Position numbers and translations under genes: made by a program
Origin: Hyphodiscus hymeniophilus
Taxonomy: Eukaryota > Ascomycota > Leotiomycetes > Helotiales > Hyphodiscaceae
Length of the DNA stretch: 64,000 nt
Assembly (NCBI GenBank): GCA_016508695.1
Contig: VNKQ01000007.1
Location: forward strand, 1,240,001-1,304,000
Direction: 5' to 3'
Part shown: positions 24,196 through 34,121 of the stretch, piece after piece
Position numbering within the stretch: position 1 is the first letter of the stretch
Layout of the letters: each line of letters opens with the position of its first letter
Notes under the pieces: generated by a model
What the model saw: only the letters and a program-made list of their open reading frames with translations
The model's database searches: none
Told to the model about the DNA's origin: nothing

Positions 24196-26314
24196 ATGAA
24201 ACCAATTCGTCCCTTTGGAGCAACTGCTCTTGTCTTCTTTTACGCTATACCTTCCTATCGATATCCTCCTTTGCTGGTGACATTCGATATTCAAAGTGCA
24301 ATCGAAGTCGGATTCGACTCACCCGTGGCCACGAAGGTATTGACGCTGAAGCCCAGACCGACACAAGGAAGTAATGCCATTGTCCAAGAAGCCTTCGGAG
24401 CTGGATGTTTGTACAATAACATTGTCTGGTCAGTACAATGCCATTATCTGCGAGTCTTACTCCGTCATTTGGTTTCCTTTGCTACTTAAATGCGGCAGCT
24501 TGCATATGATCATAGAAACTAACATTTTTGGGGTACCAGCACACCGGATCAAGGGTGTGGAAACTTCACATGCATCGAGATACAGGATTCAAGAGCTTCT
24601 AGGTACGCTGGCTACTCTGTCGACTCACGACCATTTGTTCGACGAAGCTGACTTGGCACACCAACTAGCTACCACGCTTTCACTGATCTAATATCTACCC
24701 CTTTGTCGAACGCAATCGAAGACACCTTCCACGATCAGCAGAATCGGGGCCCCTACTCCAACATCTTTGTGAAGGCATTGAAGTTACACCCAAGTCTATC
24801 AAATAGTCTGTGCCATCAGAATCCCTTCGATGACGAAGTTCAACCTACAATTGTCATGGGTAGGGCAGGCGGTCATAATATCGCTCCACCAATTGTTTAC
24901 TTTGTGGCAGCTTCAACCGCCTACATGGTACTCGCAAAATCTCCAAACAACCATCGTGGATACTGTGGGAAACCTTTCATCTCGAGGTCATTGGCTTTTG
25001 CGTATTCTCTGCCGGTCCTTTTTGCGAAGAGCGTCATGGGGTCGCCGCTGAATTCCTCGTCCCTGTTGTACAATGCGCAGCCTTCTTCCCAATCGCCGAC
25101 TCCCATCACCTACGAAACCTCGTCATGGTCCCCTGCAGGATTAGGATTTCCCCCACAGCTGCCAGATCCCACCTTAAGTGCAGAGGAAAATCACTCACAA
25201 CCAGAGATCCTATCGTCGACTCTTCCTGCGGATGGTGACCCCTCAGCACCCTCTGAGAATCCTGAACCAAGCCCGACTGATACCATCTCAAAGCCTTCAA
25301 GCACTTCGGATTCAACCAACACCGAGGAAGACTATCTCTCTAAACCAGTCTCCTGGCTGCCAATTGCTGTCAGTGTCATCGCCGATCTTCTTTTCATCTT
25401 GCTAGCAGTCATAACCCGCTGGCCTCGAGGGGTGACAATAGTAGCTGTTGTCTTTTATGCTTTCGTGGGCTTCTTCGTCAGCCAAGAAGAAACGCCAGAT
25501 CCCCAAGTTGGTTTCATGTGAGTATCTTGCAATACTTCTTTCCGCGACCAACAACTTACAAGGTCTAATAGTGTATGGCTAAACATCTATATATGTACTA
25601 TTGCATTCTCCCTTCTTGATGTTGATGCTCTACGCAGAAGGCGGGGTTCAAATTCAGGTCATGGGTATGTAGATCTGGCTGGAAAGGTGTCAAAGACAGT
25701 AAACTAACCTGACTAGATATGGCCTGTACTTCTTTCACGTTCTTATCGTCGCAATCCTCATTGACATTATATATTGCATCTCAACAGCAGACCCAAAGGA
25801 CCCGAAGAAGAACAGAGCTAAAGCTTTTGTTTATGGACTAACAGGCTCCTGGCTTCTGAGCTCGATCATCATCGGCCGTATTGCCGAAATTGAGGACTTG
25901 TTGTGGCCCCCAGGCCAGCGGATAGTAGGAGATTTAGAAGCCGCCCGAGGTGAAGCACCTGGGCAGGTGAATGCCGGCTTACTTCATCCGGAACGACCTA
26001 TCGGAGCCGCGACAGATGTTGGCAAAACCTGGATGGCCACTCTGAAATCATTCATCGATACAAGCTTATTGTTCCCTGGCATAACTGCCAAAATACGGTC
26101 CCTCTGGCGAGCCCTGGGACGCTATATTGGAATCCCTTCTCAGCACGCTCACTTGCAACACGACTCTCCTCAACAAGATGCTGGTGCTGCTCCTGAAAAT
26201 CGCCAAGAAGACGGCGCGGACGACGCATTTGACCTGGGAGACGACAGTGACGAGGGAGGCATTGATGCGAATCCTGACGCAAATCCCTGGGCTGCGCCAA
26301 GACCAGAGTCATGA
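24196..26314 (+). CDS. multi-pass membrane protein, unrecognised family
   Basis: Five exons: 24196-24428, 24540-24602, 24669-25517, 25572-25664 and 25717-26314, giving 611 residues; every junction keeps frame. The intron 24603-24668 removes an in-frame TGA that would otherwise break the gene. Exons 1-2 encode a Cys-bearing, probably lumenal or extracellular N-terminal part (GAGCLYN, GCGNFTC). About seven hydrophobic segments follow: VYFVAASTAYMVL, SLAFAYSLPVLF, WLPIAVSVIADLLFILLAVI, VTIVAVVFYAFVGFF, VWLNIYICTIAFSLL, YFFHVLIVAILIDIIY and GLTGSWLLSSIII. A Ser/Pro-rich loop lies between the second and third, and the tail is acidic. I recognise no family. The layout resembles lineage-specific fungal membrane proteins. 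The start is the first ATG of the open frame and has weak signal-peptide character. Confidence 0.65.
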
Positions 26315-27334
26315 CTATCTGAATGTTTCTAACTGACTGCGGATCTACAACGTGGAAGGATCTTTTTGCCATTTATCACGAGAAGTGTCTTCTTCTCTTG
26401 TACATATCTTATACTGAGCATTTGTTAGCGTGGATGTCGCAAAGACTTGGGAGGCATAGGGAGAAGGTGGCTAGCATTAACTTTAGAATTTCTACGTGGA
26501 AATGTAGCCATAGACTCATTTCGGTATGAGCTCAAGACTTCGAGACTACATACCAGCCAATGGAAGGATATACTAAGAATTACCTTTCCTCCGAGAATGT
26601 GATCAAATGAAGCACAGCTGGGGGGAGAAAGATAGGAGTGAAGGAGCTCGAGGGATTCCTGTTGCCTGTGGAGATAGCGTTAGCTTCTGTCGCACACATA
26701 ACAAACAGTGAATTGTCTTCTCCGCTATAGACCTTCATACCCGCCGAGTCAGAATAGGCTACAGCTCCTACACTTCATTACCCATTATTCTGCTTAGCAA
26801 CTTCTTTGGGATTTGGGATGGAGTATGCAACTATGTGGTTATTTGAGAACGATTGAGGTACTAGTCTAGCAAAAGAGCACGAGGGTTCGGGAATCACATA
26901 AGATGCAGTAGGAAATGGGATTGAGGTGAGAATCTATTCGAAGACGTTTCCTTGTATGCCATTAAAGCGCCATACATTCGCAGAATTCCAGATTGCATCG
27001 CTCGAACCCATCGTGAGTACGAAGCTTGCTGGAGAAATCTGCAAGTACGATACAGCATCAATCTCAATGTCAATCATCGTCCATAAATAGAAGGGAAAGC
27101 ACTCATATCTTGTGACGGATATCGGAATGTATGAATCTTTTGCCCAGGCATCCTAGAGCTTTCGATATCCACAGAAAATAACTCGTGAGCTAGTCCTATG
27201 CAGAGAGAACAGCTGCTATGAATTAGCGCTGCATCCATCACATTTGGAAGCGTACGAAAGTACTCACAAGCCCAGCATTCGGTCGAATAATTTCTCGCCA
27301 GAGCTCAAAGCATCAGGTCATTCTCGGCAAGACA
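26315..27334. other. convergent intergenic region
   Basis: About 1 kb between the 3' ends of the plus-strand membrane-protein gene and the minus-strand Ser/Pro-rich protein gene. No coding signal, RNA gene or repeat stands out. Confidence 0.5.
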
Positions 27335-28504
27335 CTACTGAATACCACCTCCGCTGCCAGTCGTCTTCTGCTTCTTGCTTGGTGTCTCCTGCTCGGAGTA
27401 GACATCATCATCATCAACCTCCACCATGCCGCCCGAGCTCTTCTTGGGTGTGACCTGGTCTTTCTGGCTCTTGGCGGAACTGACTTTGCGAAGTGTTGCG
27501 CGCCTAAGCGGAATTTCGAAATCGGAGGTGGAGTCGGAATCGGGGTAGGCCTTCTTGCGTTCAGCGTCTCTGGCGGCGAGTTCAAATGGAGACTTGGGGG
27601 TATGGGAATTCTTGGAGGACCTGGCGGACTTGGCAGATTTGGCGGAAGGAGTGCGGTTGTGGTAGGGACGCTTGTCGGTATAGGACTCGTCAGAGGGGGG
27701 AGGGCTACCAGCAGAAGAATCATCTTATGAAAGAACTCGAGATTAGCATCGCTTCGTATGGGCTCCCAAGTGATGAGCAGGATTCAGATGCTGGATAAAA
27801 CAGTACGGACGCTGTGGATTTAAGAGCGTACTTACCATCTCGAGCATAACTCTTGCTCGTGGGCGTCGCGGGCTTGAATAGTTTACCAGCTCCGCCGATG
27901 GTACCACCTCGAATAACACTACGGACACCTCCACTTGGAGTTCGAATACTACCAAAAGGGGACTCGTGATCAGTGCTCTTCTTCGACTTCGGGGTCTTGG
28001 AGATAGAGCTTCGTTTAGGCCTAAGCAAAGAGGGGATGTCCGGGACTGCACCGGGGAGTTTGAAAGAACGATTCGAAGATGGTGGGCTCTGATCTGGAAG
28101 GTGACGGGGAGACTTAGATGGTGAAGTGACAATGCGTCTGGAGGAGGTGAACGGCGTGGAGACACTTGGACCGATGCCAAGGATGGGGAGCTCTGTGGCT
28201 AGAGCGAAAGTCTACAGAGGATCTCGAAATTAGCATGGCTTCTCCGTGGCGGGAAAATGATGTTTGAGCATAATCCTGAGAACGCATCGAAGAGGATTCA
28301 AACAAGTTGGACGTGTCTCATGAGTGAAATTCAGCGTAATCTGAAGGCGGAAGATAACTTGTGGAGAGGACTTACCATCTTGGTCGAGTGAGTGTTAAGT
28401 GCAACTCTCATGTGCTCACGATCGATGTCTTTGCAGCCTTTCAAGAAGGTCTCAAATCCTCCTCGTTGACTTTCTAGGAACGTTTCAAAGGTTTTGATAT
28501 CCAT
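27335..28504 (-). CDS. basic Ser/Pro-rich, probably nuclear protein
   Basis: Three exons: 28504-28376 (43 codons), 28211-27836 and 27723-27335, giving 297 residues. All three donors and acceptors are consensus. The N-terminus (MDIKTFETFLESQRGGFETFLKG, up to residue 23, plus the next 20) looks like a short amphipathic helix pair. The rest is low-complexity, rich in Ser, Lys, Pro and Thr, with many SP/TP sites and basic patches (PKRSSISKTPKSKK) that could act as nuclear localisation signals. It ends with an acidic stretch (VEVDDDD) and PSKKQK. I do not recognise the family; kinetochore or chromatin accessory proteins often look like this, but that is only an impression. Confidence 0.65.
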
Positions 28505-29355
28505 CTTTGTGATTGGGATTGACCGTTGAGGTATAACGCGTCACTCCGATGAGGGGTGGGAAACTGACGTTGTCAGTACTAAGCAGATGCCGACTTGCTT
28601 GTTGATGTGGTATCGAGGAGAATAGTCAACTGAGTTTTGTCTCGAAGATGAGCTTGAGCAAAGCAATTATTGGCAGGTTGAGGGTCAAAGAGGGCGAAGT
28701 AGAGAGCGCGCAAGGTATTGAGGCGCAATAGTGAAATGTTGGAGAGGCTGCGTCTTTGAGAGACGACGGAGCTTCGCATTTGTAAACATACATACCTATT
28801 CAAGCGCCGGAGTAGAATTTCTCCTGAACTAAGCGAGACCCACTATAGGTATACAAGATATGCTGGAGTAAACATCCCCACCAAGCAACCAAAGAAAAGA
28901 GCTTCAATACTGATTTCCAAATACCCAGAAGAAATTCAATGACCCCAAAGTCTCGGGGCTTGAAGCATCGAATCGTTCTTCTCAATTGTCAATTGTAATT
29001 CAGTCGGAACACAACCTCACGCGTTGAAACCTCTTCAACTCAAAACGCGCTCCTCGCTTGTATTCAAAGCCCCCCCCAAAAAAGAGGATGACAGTCTTAA
29101 AAATATTGACACAAGGAACAAAAAAGTACTCAGGCAGCGTTTGGCTTTGAAAAGGCTCGTGAGCTGGTGTTGTTGATTCGCGTTGCGTAGAGCTCAAAGA
29201 AAATAATCAAGCGCTTAGCAGTAATATGCTAACTGAACGAAAAGCGACGTGAATGGTTTTGGACTTGAGTCTCCTTACTGGAGAGACTCGGGGTTGTGTA
29301 AAAACACTTTTCTTATTTTTTATCTATACAATTCAAACCTTTCTCGCTCGTCTTT
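28505..29355. other. intergenic region with promoter of the Ser/Pro-rich protein gene
   Basis: About 0.85 kb between two minus-strand genes. Minus-strand open stretches at 28579-28803 and 29000-29197 have no family resemblance and probably lie in UTR or spacer. Confidence 0.5.
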
Positions 29356-30443
29356 TCAAATCTTGGGCAGCGGCGGCAAGGCAGCCAGAAAATCAAGTAT
29401 TCTTTTCACCAAGTTCGACACCACTTCCTCACGATCTCCATTCAAGTTGTGAGTTGCATCTTCCACAACTACAGAGTTTTCTTCATCCACTTTTCCGCCT
29501 CCCCTTTTTACGAATCCAATCCACTTTGCTATCAGTCCCGCCTTGTCGATCGTCTTTGGCATGTGTTCATCACTTCCTGAAAACAAGATACACAAGGGGC
29601 TTTTCGTTGGTAAACTCCCGAAACTCTTCATAAATTGTTCATCGCTCAAATCCGAGCTGAAGTAATCGTCATCTCCATCATGATTGGGGCTTGCAAGGCT
29701 CAACCATCTCCTTGCACATATTGGCGTTGAGCCAAAGATCTTGAACTTTGACGGCATGATATCCTCTTGTCGACCAGTATCTACCATCTCCTGCGCAACT
29801 TTACAACTCTCATCATACACCTTTGGATCTAGAGCCACCACCAGAGCTTCTCGATCGCTGACCGGCGCCTGCAAGATACCTCCATCGATAGGGGCTCGAG
29901 TCTCGTGATGTGGTCCGACAAGATACTCCATTACATCTTGACATCCTGTCGAATGGCCAAGAAGGACGATTCTGCCGGTCTTGATACCGCGGAAGTACGA
30001 CACGCATTTTGAGAGTTCTTTGACGTCTTGTTGGAGAGAGGAGGTACCCCAGCCTGCATAGGAAGAAGACAGGATTGGCTGGGCGAGACTCCATGTTGAG
30101 GGGAGAGAAGAGGCGATGGCAGTAGGATATTCAACCGTAAGTAGGCCGTCGGAGAGACCGCCAATAAATATTAAGAGGTTCTGTGAAGGTGTGGATGCTG
30201 CATGAGGGGTATGCTCTAACGCCGTAAGGCGGGCAGTCTGTAACCAGTTAGCTGAGGGACTCAAAATCTGAGCAGATCTCAAGTCACAATTGAGGCACTA
30301 CTTCCAGGATCATCAAGTTCTCAGCAATGGACCAGAGCCTAATCAAATTTCCTTTGACGTCGACCCTTCTTGGCAGGGGAGCTGAAAGAAACACTTACAA
30401 ATTTATGAGCAATACCTTTACTTGGGCCTGTACTGAAAGCCAT
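29356..30443 (-). CDS. DUF1749-family alpha/beta hydrolase
   Basis: Two exons, 30443-30399 (15 codons) and 30237-29356, giving 308 residues. The intron has a GTAAGT donor and a CTAAC branch site. I chose ATG 30443 because it gives MAFSTGPSKGIAHKF joined to TARLTALEHTP, the usual family start. The alpha/beta hydrolase nucleophile elbow GHSTG places the catalytic Ser at about 111. The family block LLIFIGGLSDGL precedes it, and the late DATHNLNGDREE supplies the likely catalytic His. Members (yeast and fission yeast UPF0613 proteins, plant relatives) are cytosolic and of unknown substrate. Divergent from mL40 with a 381-bp gap. Confidence 0.9.
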
Positions 30444-30824
30444 ACTTTGAAAGAAGCTCTCCCAACAAATACTAGAGGGATATACGTCTGAAGCCGAAGA
30501 AGGAACGGAAGTCACACTAATATTGATACTCCTGTCTTCAATTGGATTTGAAAAGTGATTCAAGTGCAATCTGTGAGAACAGTGAGCACCTTCACAAGCT
30601 TCATAAATTTCACAAAGCTTATTTTACTTCTAGGACAGTTGTAGAGTCAACAGCAAAAGACCGATCAAAACGTGGGTTTGAATGACGTTGAAATGTCATC
30701 GGGGTCTTCTTACCTCGCCATACCTAGGCACGTGACCGAAATTACCATCTCGATTTCCTTTCGAGCTTTCGAAACTTCCAAATCAACACGTCGGCTTCCG
30801 TCTTCAACCCGTCCAATCTGCACA
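30444..30824. promoter_or_regulatory. divergent promoter of DUF1749 hydrolase and mL40 genes
   Basis: 381 bases between the two start codons. No defined site recognised. Confidence 0.5.
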
Positions 30825-31474
30825 ATGGCATATGCACACACGCCGATATCAAGGCTTCTCAAGCCACTCCTACAATCGTTCCGATCTCTCTCATTAAGTT
30901 CCAATGCCCCTCGAGCCGCCTCCTTCCCATCCTCCATCTTCCCGAACCCAAGATCATTTTCCACTACCCCAGCAAGACTCGCAAAGCAGCAAGGGAGACC
31001 AAAGAAAGACCCTCGAATCACGCTAATACGATACCATTTGCAACATCCGAAGACACCGCGGCCGTTGCGATTGAGTCGTATGCGCGCGCTGAGACACTGG
31101 ACTATCCATCGGGCGTGGATGTTAGCTAAACGGAAGAAGCTGGCGGGCGAGGAGACGGAGTTGATGCGGTTTGTGACCCATTTCATTCAGTTTCTAGTAC
31201 ACCATTGCACTGGAGGTGGTAACATCAATGGCGCTTGCTGCATGGGCAAAGGACTAGACTGATAATATTCGGCAGGATGTACCAATCTATGCATTCTGCA
31301 TGCGAGGAACTACGAACGATGGATTCACCAGGAACGAGAGATGCGGGGAGGCTATATCGAATTGCTTTGGAGAAGAAGGGAATCTTCAAGCATGGTGGTG
31401 TGCCGATTGAGTATGCGAGATTGCAAACTGATACCCCAGGGCGGGAGCCTTGGAATCATGGGTGGACGAGGTAA
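30825..31474 (+). CDS. MRPL28: mitochondrial large-subunit ribosomal protein mL40 (yeast Mrpl28)
   Basis: Two exons, 30825-31168 and 31276-31474, giving 180 residues. The donor is GTTTGT and the acceptor GGCAG, with the split codon giving Arg; the join restores the conserved ELMRMYQSMHSACEEL helix. Residues 1-50 are an Arg/Ser-rich mitochondrial presequence ending RSFSTTPARLA. The core includes LIRYHLQHPKTPRPLRLSRM and LRHWTIHRAW, diagnostic for the fungal L28/mL40 family. The C-terminus ends with VPIEYARLQTDTPGREPWN. The protein is part of the mitochondrial 54S subunit. The intron donor is weaker than its neighbours' GTAAGT-type donors. Confidence 0.87.
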
Positions 31475-32126
31475 ATTGGGGAAAGAGAAAGCTGCTAAGA
31501 AGCATTGTATAGCTACGTGGCGTGGAAACCTGCTGTAAGGCAATATTTAGGCAAGATTTGGGCAAGAGGATCGCATTACCAAGGTTCAGGTCCAGAGGAG
31601 TTGCACAATATACAACTCGGATGGTGCCTAATGTAAACATATCGAGACATATCGAGACGCAGGCCGTGTTCATAATGCTTGCTTGTGCGATAATTTATGT
31701 ACAGGTGTCCACCATTCAGACCAACGCTATCTGCAAGCAATGCATGGATTCCATTCCGCTCAGGCTGGGTATGTTAGGAGAGCAAACCAAATCGCTGTAA
31801 AAGGAGTGTGTAGACCAGTTTTGTATCGTCGATCATTAAACCCCCATCTAACCAGCCCCCAAATCAGGTATCAACATCTGAAAATCGTAGGTTGCCTCGA
31901 GAGAATTTTTGATATGCATGTGAACGCAGCCAAATATCCCTGACGAGGTTCGTATATAAAGCAGGCAAGCAAAAACACCGTCCGATGATGCGAGAGAAAG
32001 CCAACGTGTGGAAGAGAAGGCGTGAAGTCGTCCATTAAAAAAGGTATTGGTAATGCCCCAAACTTCCTGCCCAGTGTGTTCCGTCCCTGTTGTCCCTTGT
32101 ATCTTGGTCCATTTCGTACGCCACGC
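31475..32126. other. convergent intergenic region, mL40 and RHO2 3' flanks
   Basis: About 0.65 kb between the two stop codons. No coding or RNA feature recognised. Confidence 0.5.
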
Positions 32127-33097
32127 TCATAGAATCACGCAGCACCCACTGCCCTCTCCTTTCTCAAAGGTAAGCAGTGCTGCTCTTGTTGCTGCCTCGA
32201 AAACGTCATCAACTCCTTCTCCCGTCAGGGACGAACACTCGAGATATTTCCGGGCTCCAATCTCGTGTGCAATATCTGTCGCTTCTCGGGATCCAACGAA
32301 GTGTTGAGATTTCTTTCGCATTTCCTCAATCGCTAATGGATCTTCTCGCAAATCCTTCTTCAAGCCAACAAGTATAATCGGGACGCCTGGACATCTCTCA
32401 TTCGCTTCCTCAACCCACTGCGAAGGGGTTAGTATTTGCCATTTCGAATTCTTCCAATTCACCCACTTTGTGCTTGACGTTATCTAAAGAATCTGGGGTA
32501 TCGATTGAGAAGCCAACTAGAATAACATGTGCCTTCGAGTATGCAAGTGGTCGTAATCGTTCGTAGTCCTCTTGTCCGGCAGTATCCCATAGCGCCAGCT
32601 GTACACTCTTTCCATCTACTCTGCAATCTGTCACATAATTCTCGAAGACTGTCGGCACCTAGTATGGCATCAGTGTCCGCGAAAAGGATTGTTCGAAAGC
32701 AGCTCACATAATGCTGCAGATTACGTTAGCTGTTTGCATTGGAAAATTCGACTGCAGAGAAGACTTACCGTAGGGAAGTAGCCAAGGGTGAAGACACTGA
32801 GAAGAGAAGTCTTCCCACAAGCACCATCACCAATTATGACCAGTTTCCTGAGAGTTGTCAGCATGCTGGTGAAGAAAATCGCTCGCCAAATGCTACGCCC
32901 AACATCATCCGACTCCCTAAAGCGAAGCTTCGAAAATCGTCAAGCAATATTGACATGCTCTTCACAGACTCTCAAGGATATAGAAGCCCAAGCCATCGTC
33001 AAATGTCCCATAGACAATTCGAAGATCTCAATCGAAATGTTCTGTGAATTCGTCCAACGTACCTCCGGATAGCATTCTGTGCCTGTTGTTGAGCCAT
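32127..33097 (-). CDS. RHO2: Rho-family small GTPase Rho2
   Basis: Five exons: 33097-33063, 32847-32769, 32713-32708 (a 6-nt microexon), 32658-32467 and 32417-32127, giving 200 residues. Motifs: P-loop GDGACGKT at 18-25, switch I HYVPTVFENY at 39-48, switch II DTAGQEDYE, VGLKKDL, and C-terminal CCVIL. The terminal CVIL is a geranylgeranylation box, and the preceding Cys is a likely palmitoylation site. The sequence LGYFPTHYVPTVFENYVTD and the GARKYLECSSLTGEGVDDVF block fit Rho2 rather than Rho1 or Rho3. By family, Rho2 regulates cell-wall alpha-glucan synthesis, polarity and the cell-integrity MAPK pathway at the plasma membrane. The microexon supplies His39-Tyr40, which every Rho protein needs in switch I, so it must be included for a normal product. 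Confidence 0.95.
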
Positions 33098-34121
33098 TGT
33101 GAATTGTGTATGTTCGGTTCGAAGAACGGAGGTATTTATTCGAAGAACAGAGGCTATGAGGAATCATGGGCCACTAGAGGTACAGGAAAGGTTGAAACAA
33201 GGCCAATTCCGCTTGTGTGAGTTATCCTAGACTTGGGAAGATTGATGATACGAGCCAGGCGATCTCCAGGAAGTTGCCCGGATATCTGAGAAGGGAAGTT
33301 GTTGAGTAAAGCGCAACTCTTCTCATGAACAGCAGCTGGGGCGTTCCTTATTTATGTCTCTGGTACCGCGGTCAAACCTTTGTCGTCGCGAATAGGAGTG
33401 GAGTTTCTCAGAAGGCTGTTCCTCAACTGGGAAGAGAACTGGGCTGAGTCGACTGGGCCGTGCGTAAAGCTCTTAAATGGGTTTAGCTGGACCTGTGACG
33501 ATCTTGCGGCGGAGTTATAAAAAGAGGACTGTCAATGGTCACGGGATGTGAGATGAGGAAAACGGCGAAGAAAGAGGAATTTAGATCTAGGCAGAGAGAG
33601 GAATATTATGTGGAGAATCCTAAGTGCCAGTGCGATCAATCCACTCCATGGGCACTCATGATTGTGATTGGAATTTTAATAGTTTGCGTGGACATTCAGC
33701 AGATTTGCAAGTGAATTTCATCCTATGTAATCGCTGGGCTCCGCCTGAGGCCGCTATCAAACAACCTTGAACAACCAACACGACTTCCTTACATCGAATT
33801 CCACACACGAACTGCCCACAAAACGAGAGGCATCAACACCATCCGGCATTAGATAATCTACCTAGCAGTTACACCCCAAACCCTCTCCGCGCCCTCCATA
33901 CCACCAAAGAGCCTGGACGAATCCCTAGCCCTCACTTCCGATCCGGATAAAACGAACACCTTGGTGGGGCAATCTCTGTGGTATCATTCGCACTGCTGTG
34001 AGTCTCAAGAAGCCTCGTGAACATGAACTGTCCTGGAGGACTAGCTTCTATGGTATCTGACTTTGCGCCATGAACAGTGTCCGTCGACCTGCATCCAACT
34101 GACGAACGTTAGTTGGTCGGA
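33098..34121. promoter_or_regulatory. divergent intergenic region between RHO2 and NST1
   Basis: About 1.02 kb between the two start codons; both promoters and leaders should lie here. No coding or RNA feature recognised. Confidence 0.55.

Noticed and set aside
24603..24668. In-frame TGA in the plus-strand membrane-protein gene, at first taken for a nonsense mutation
   Set aside because: A GTACGC donor and CAACTAG acceptor with a CTGAC branch remove it and keep frame, so it is intronic.
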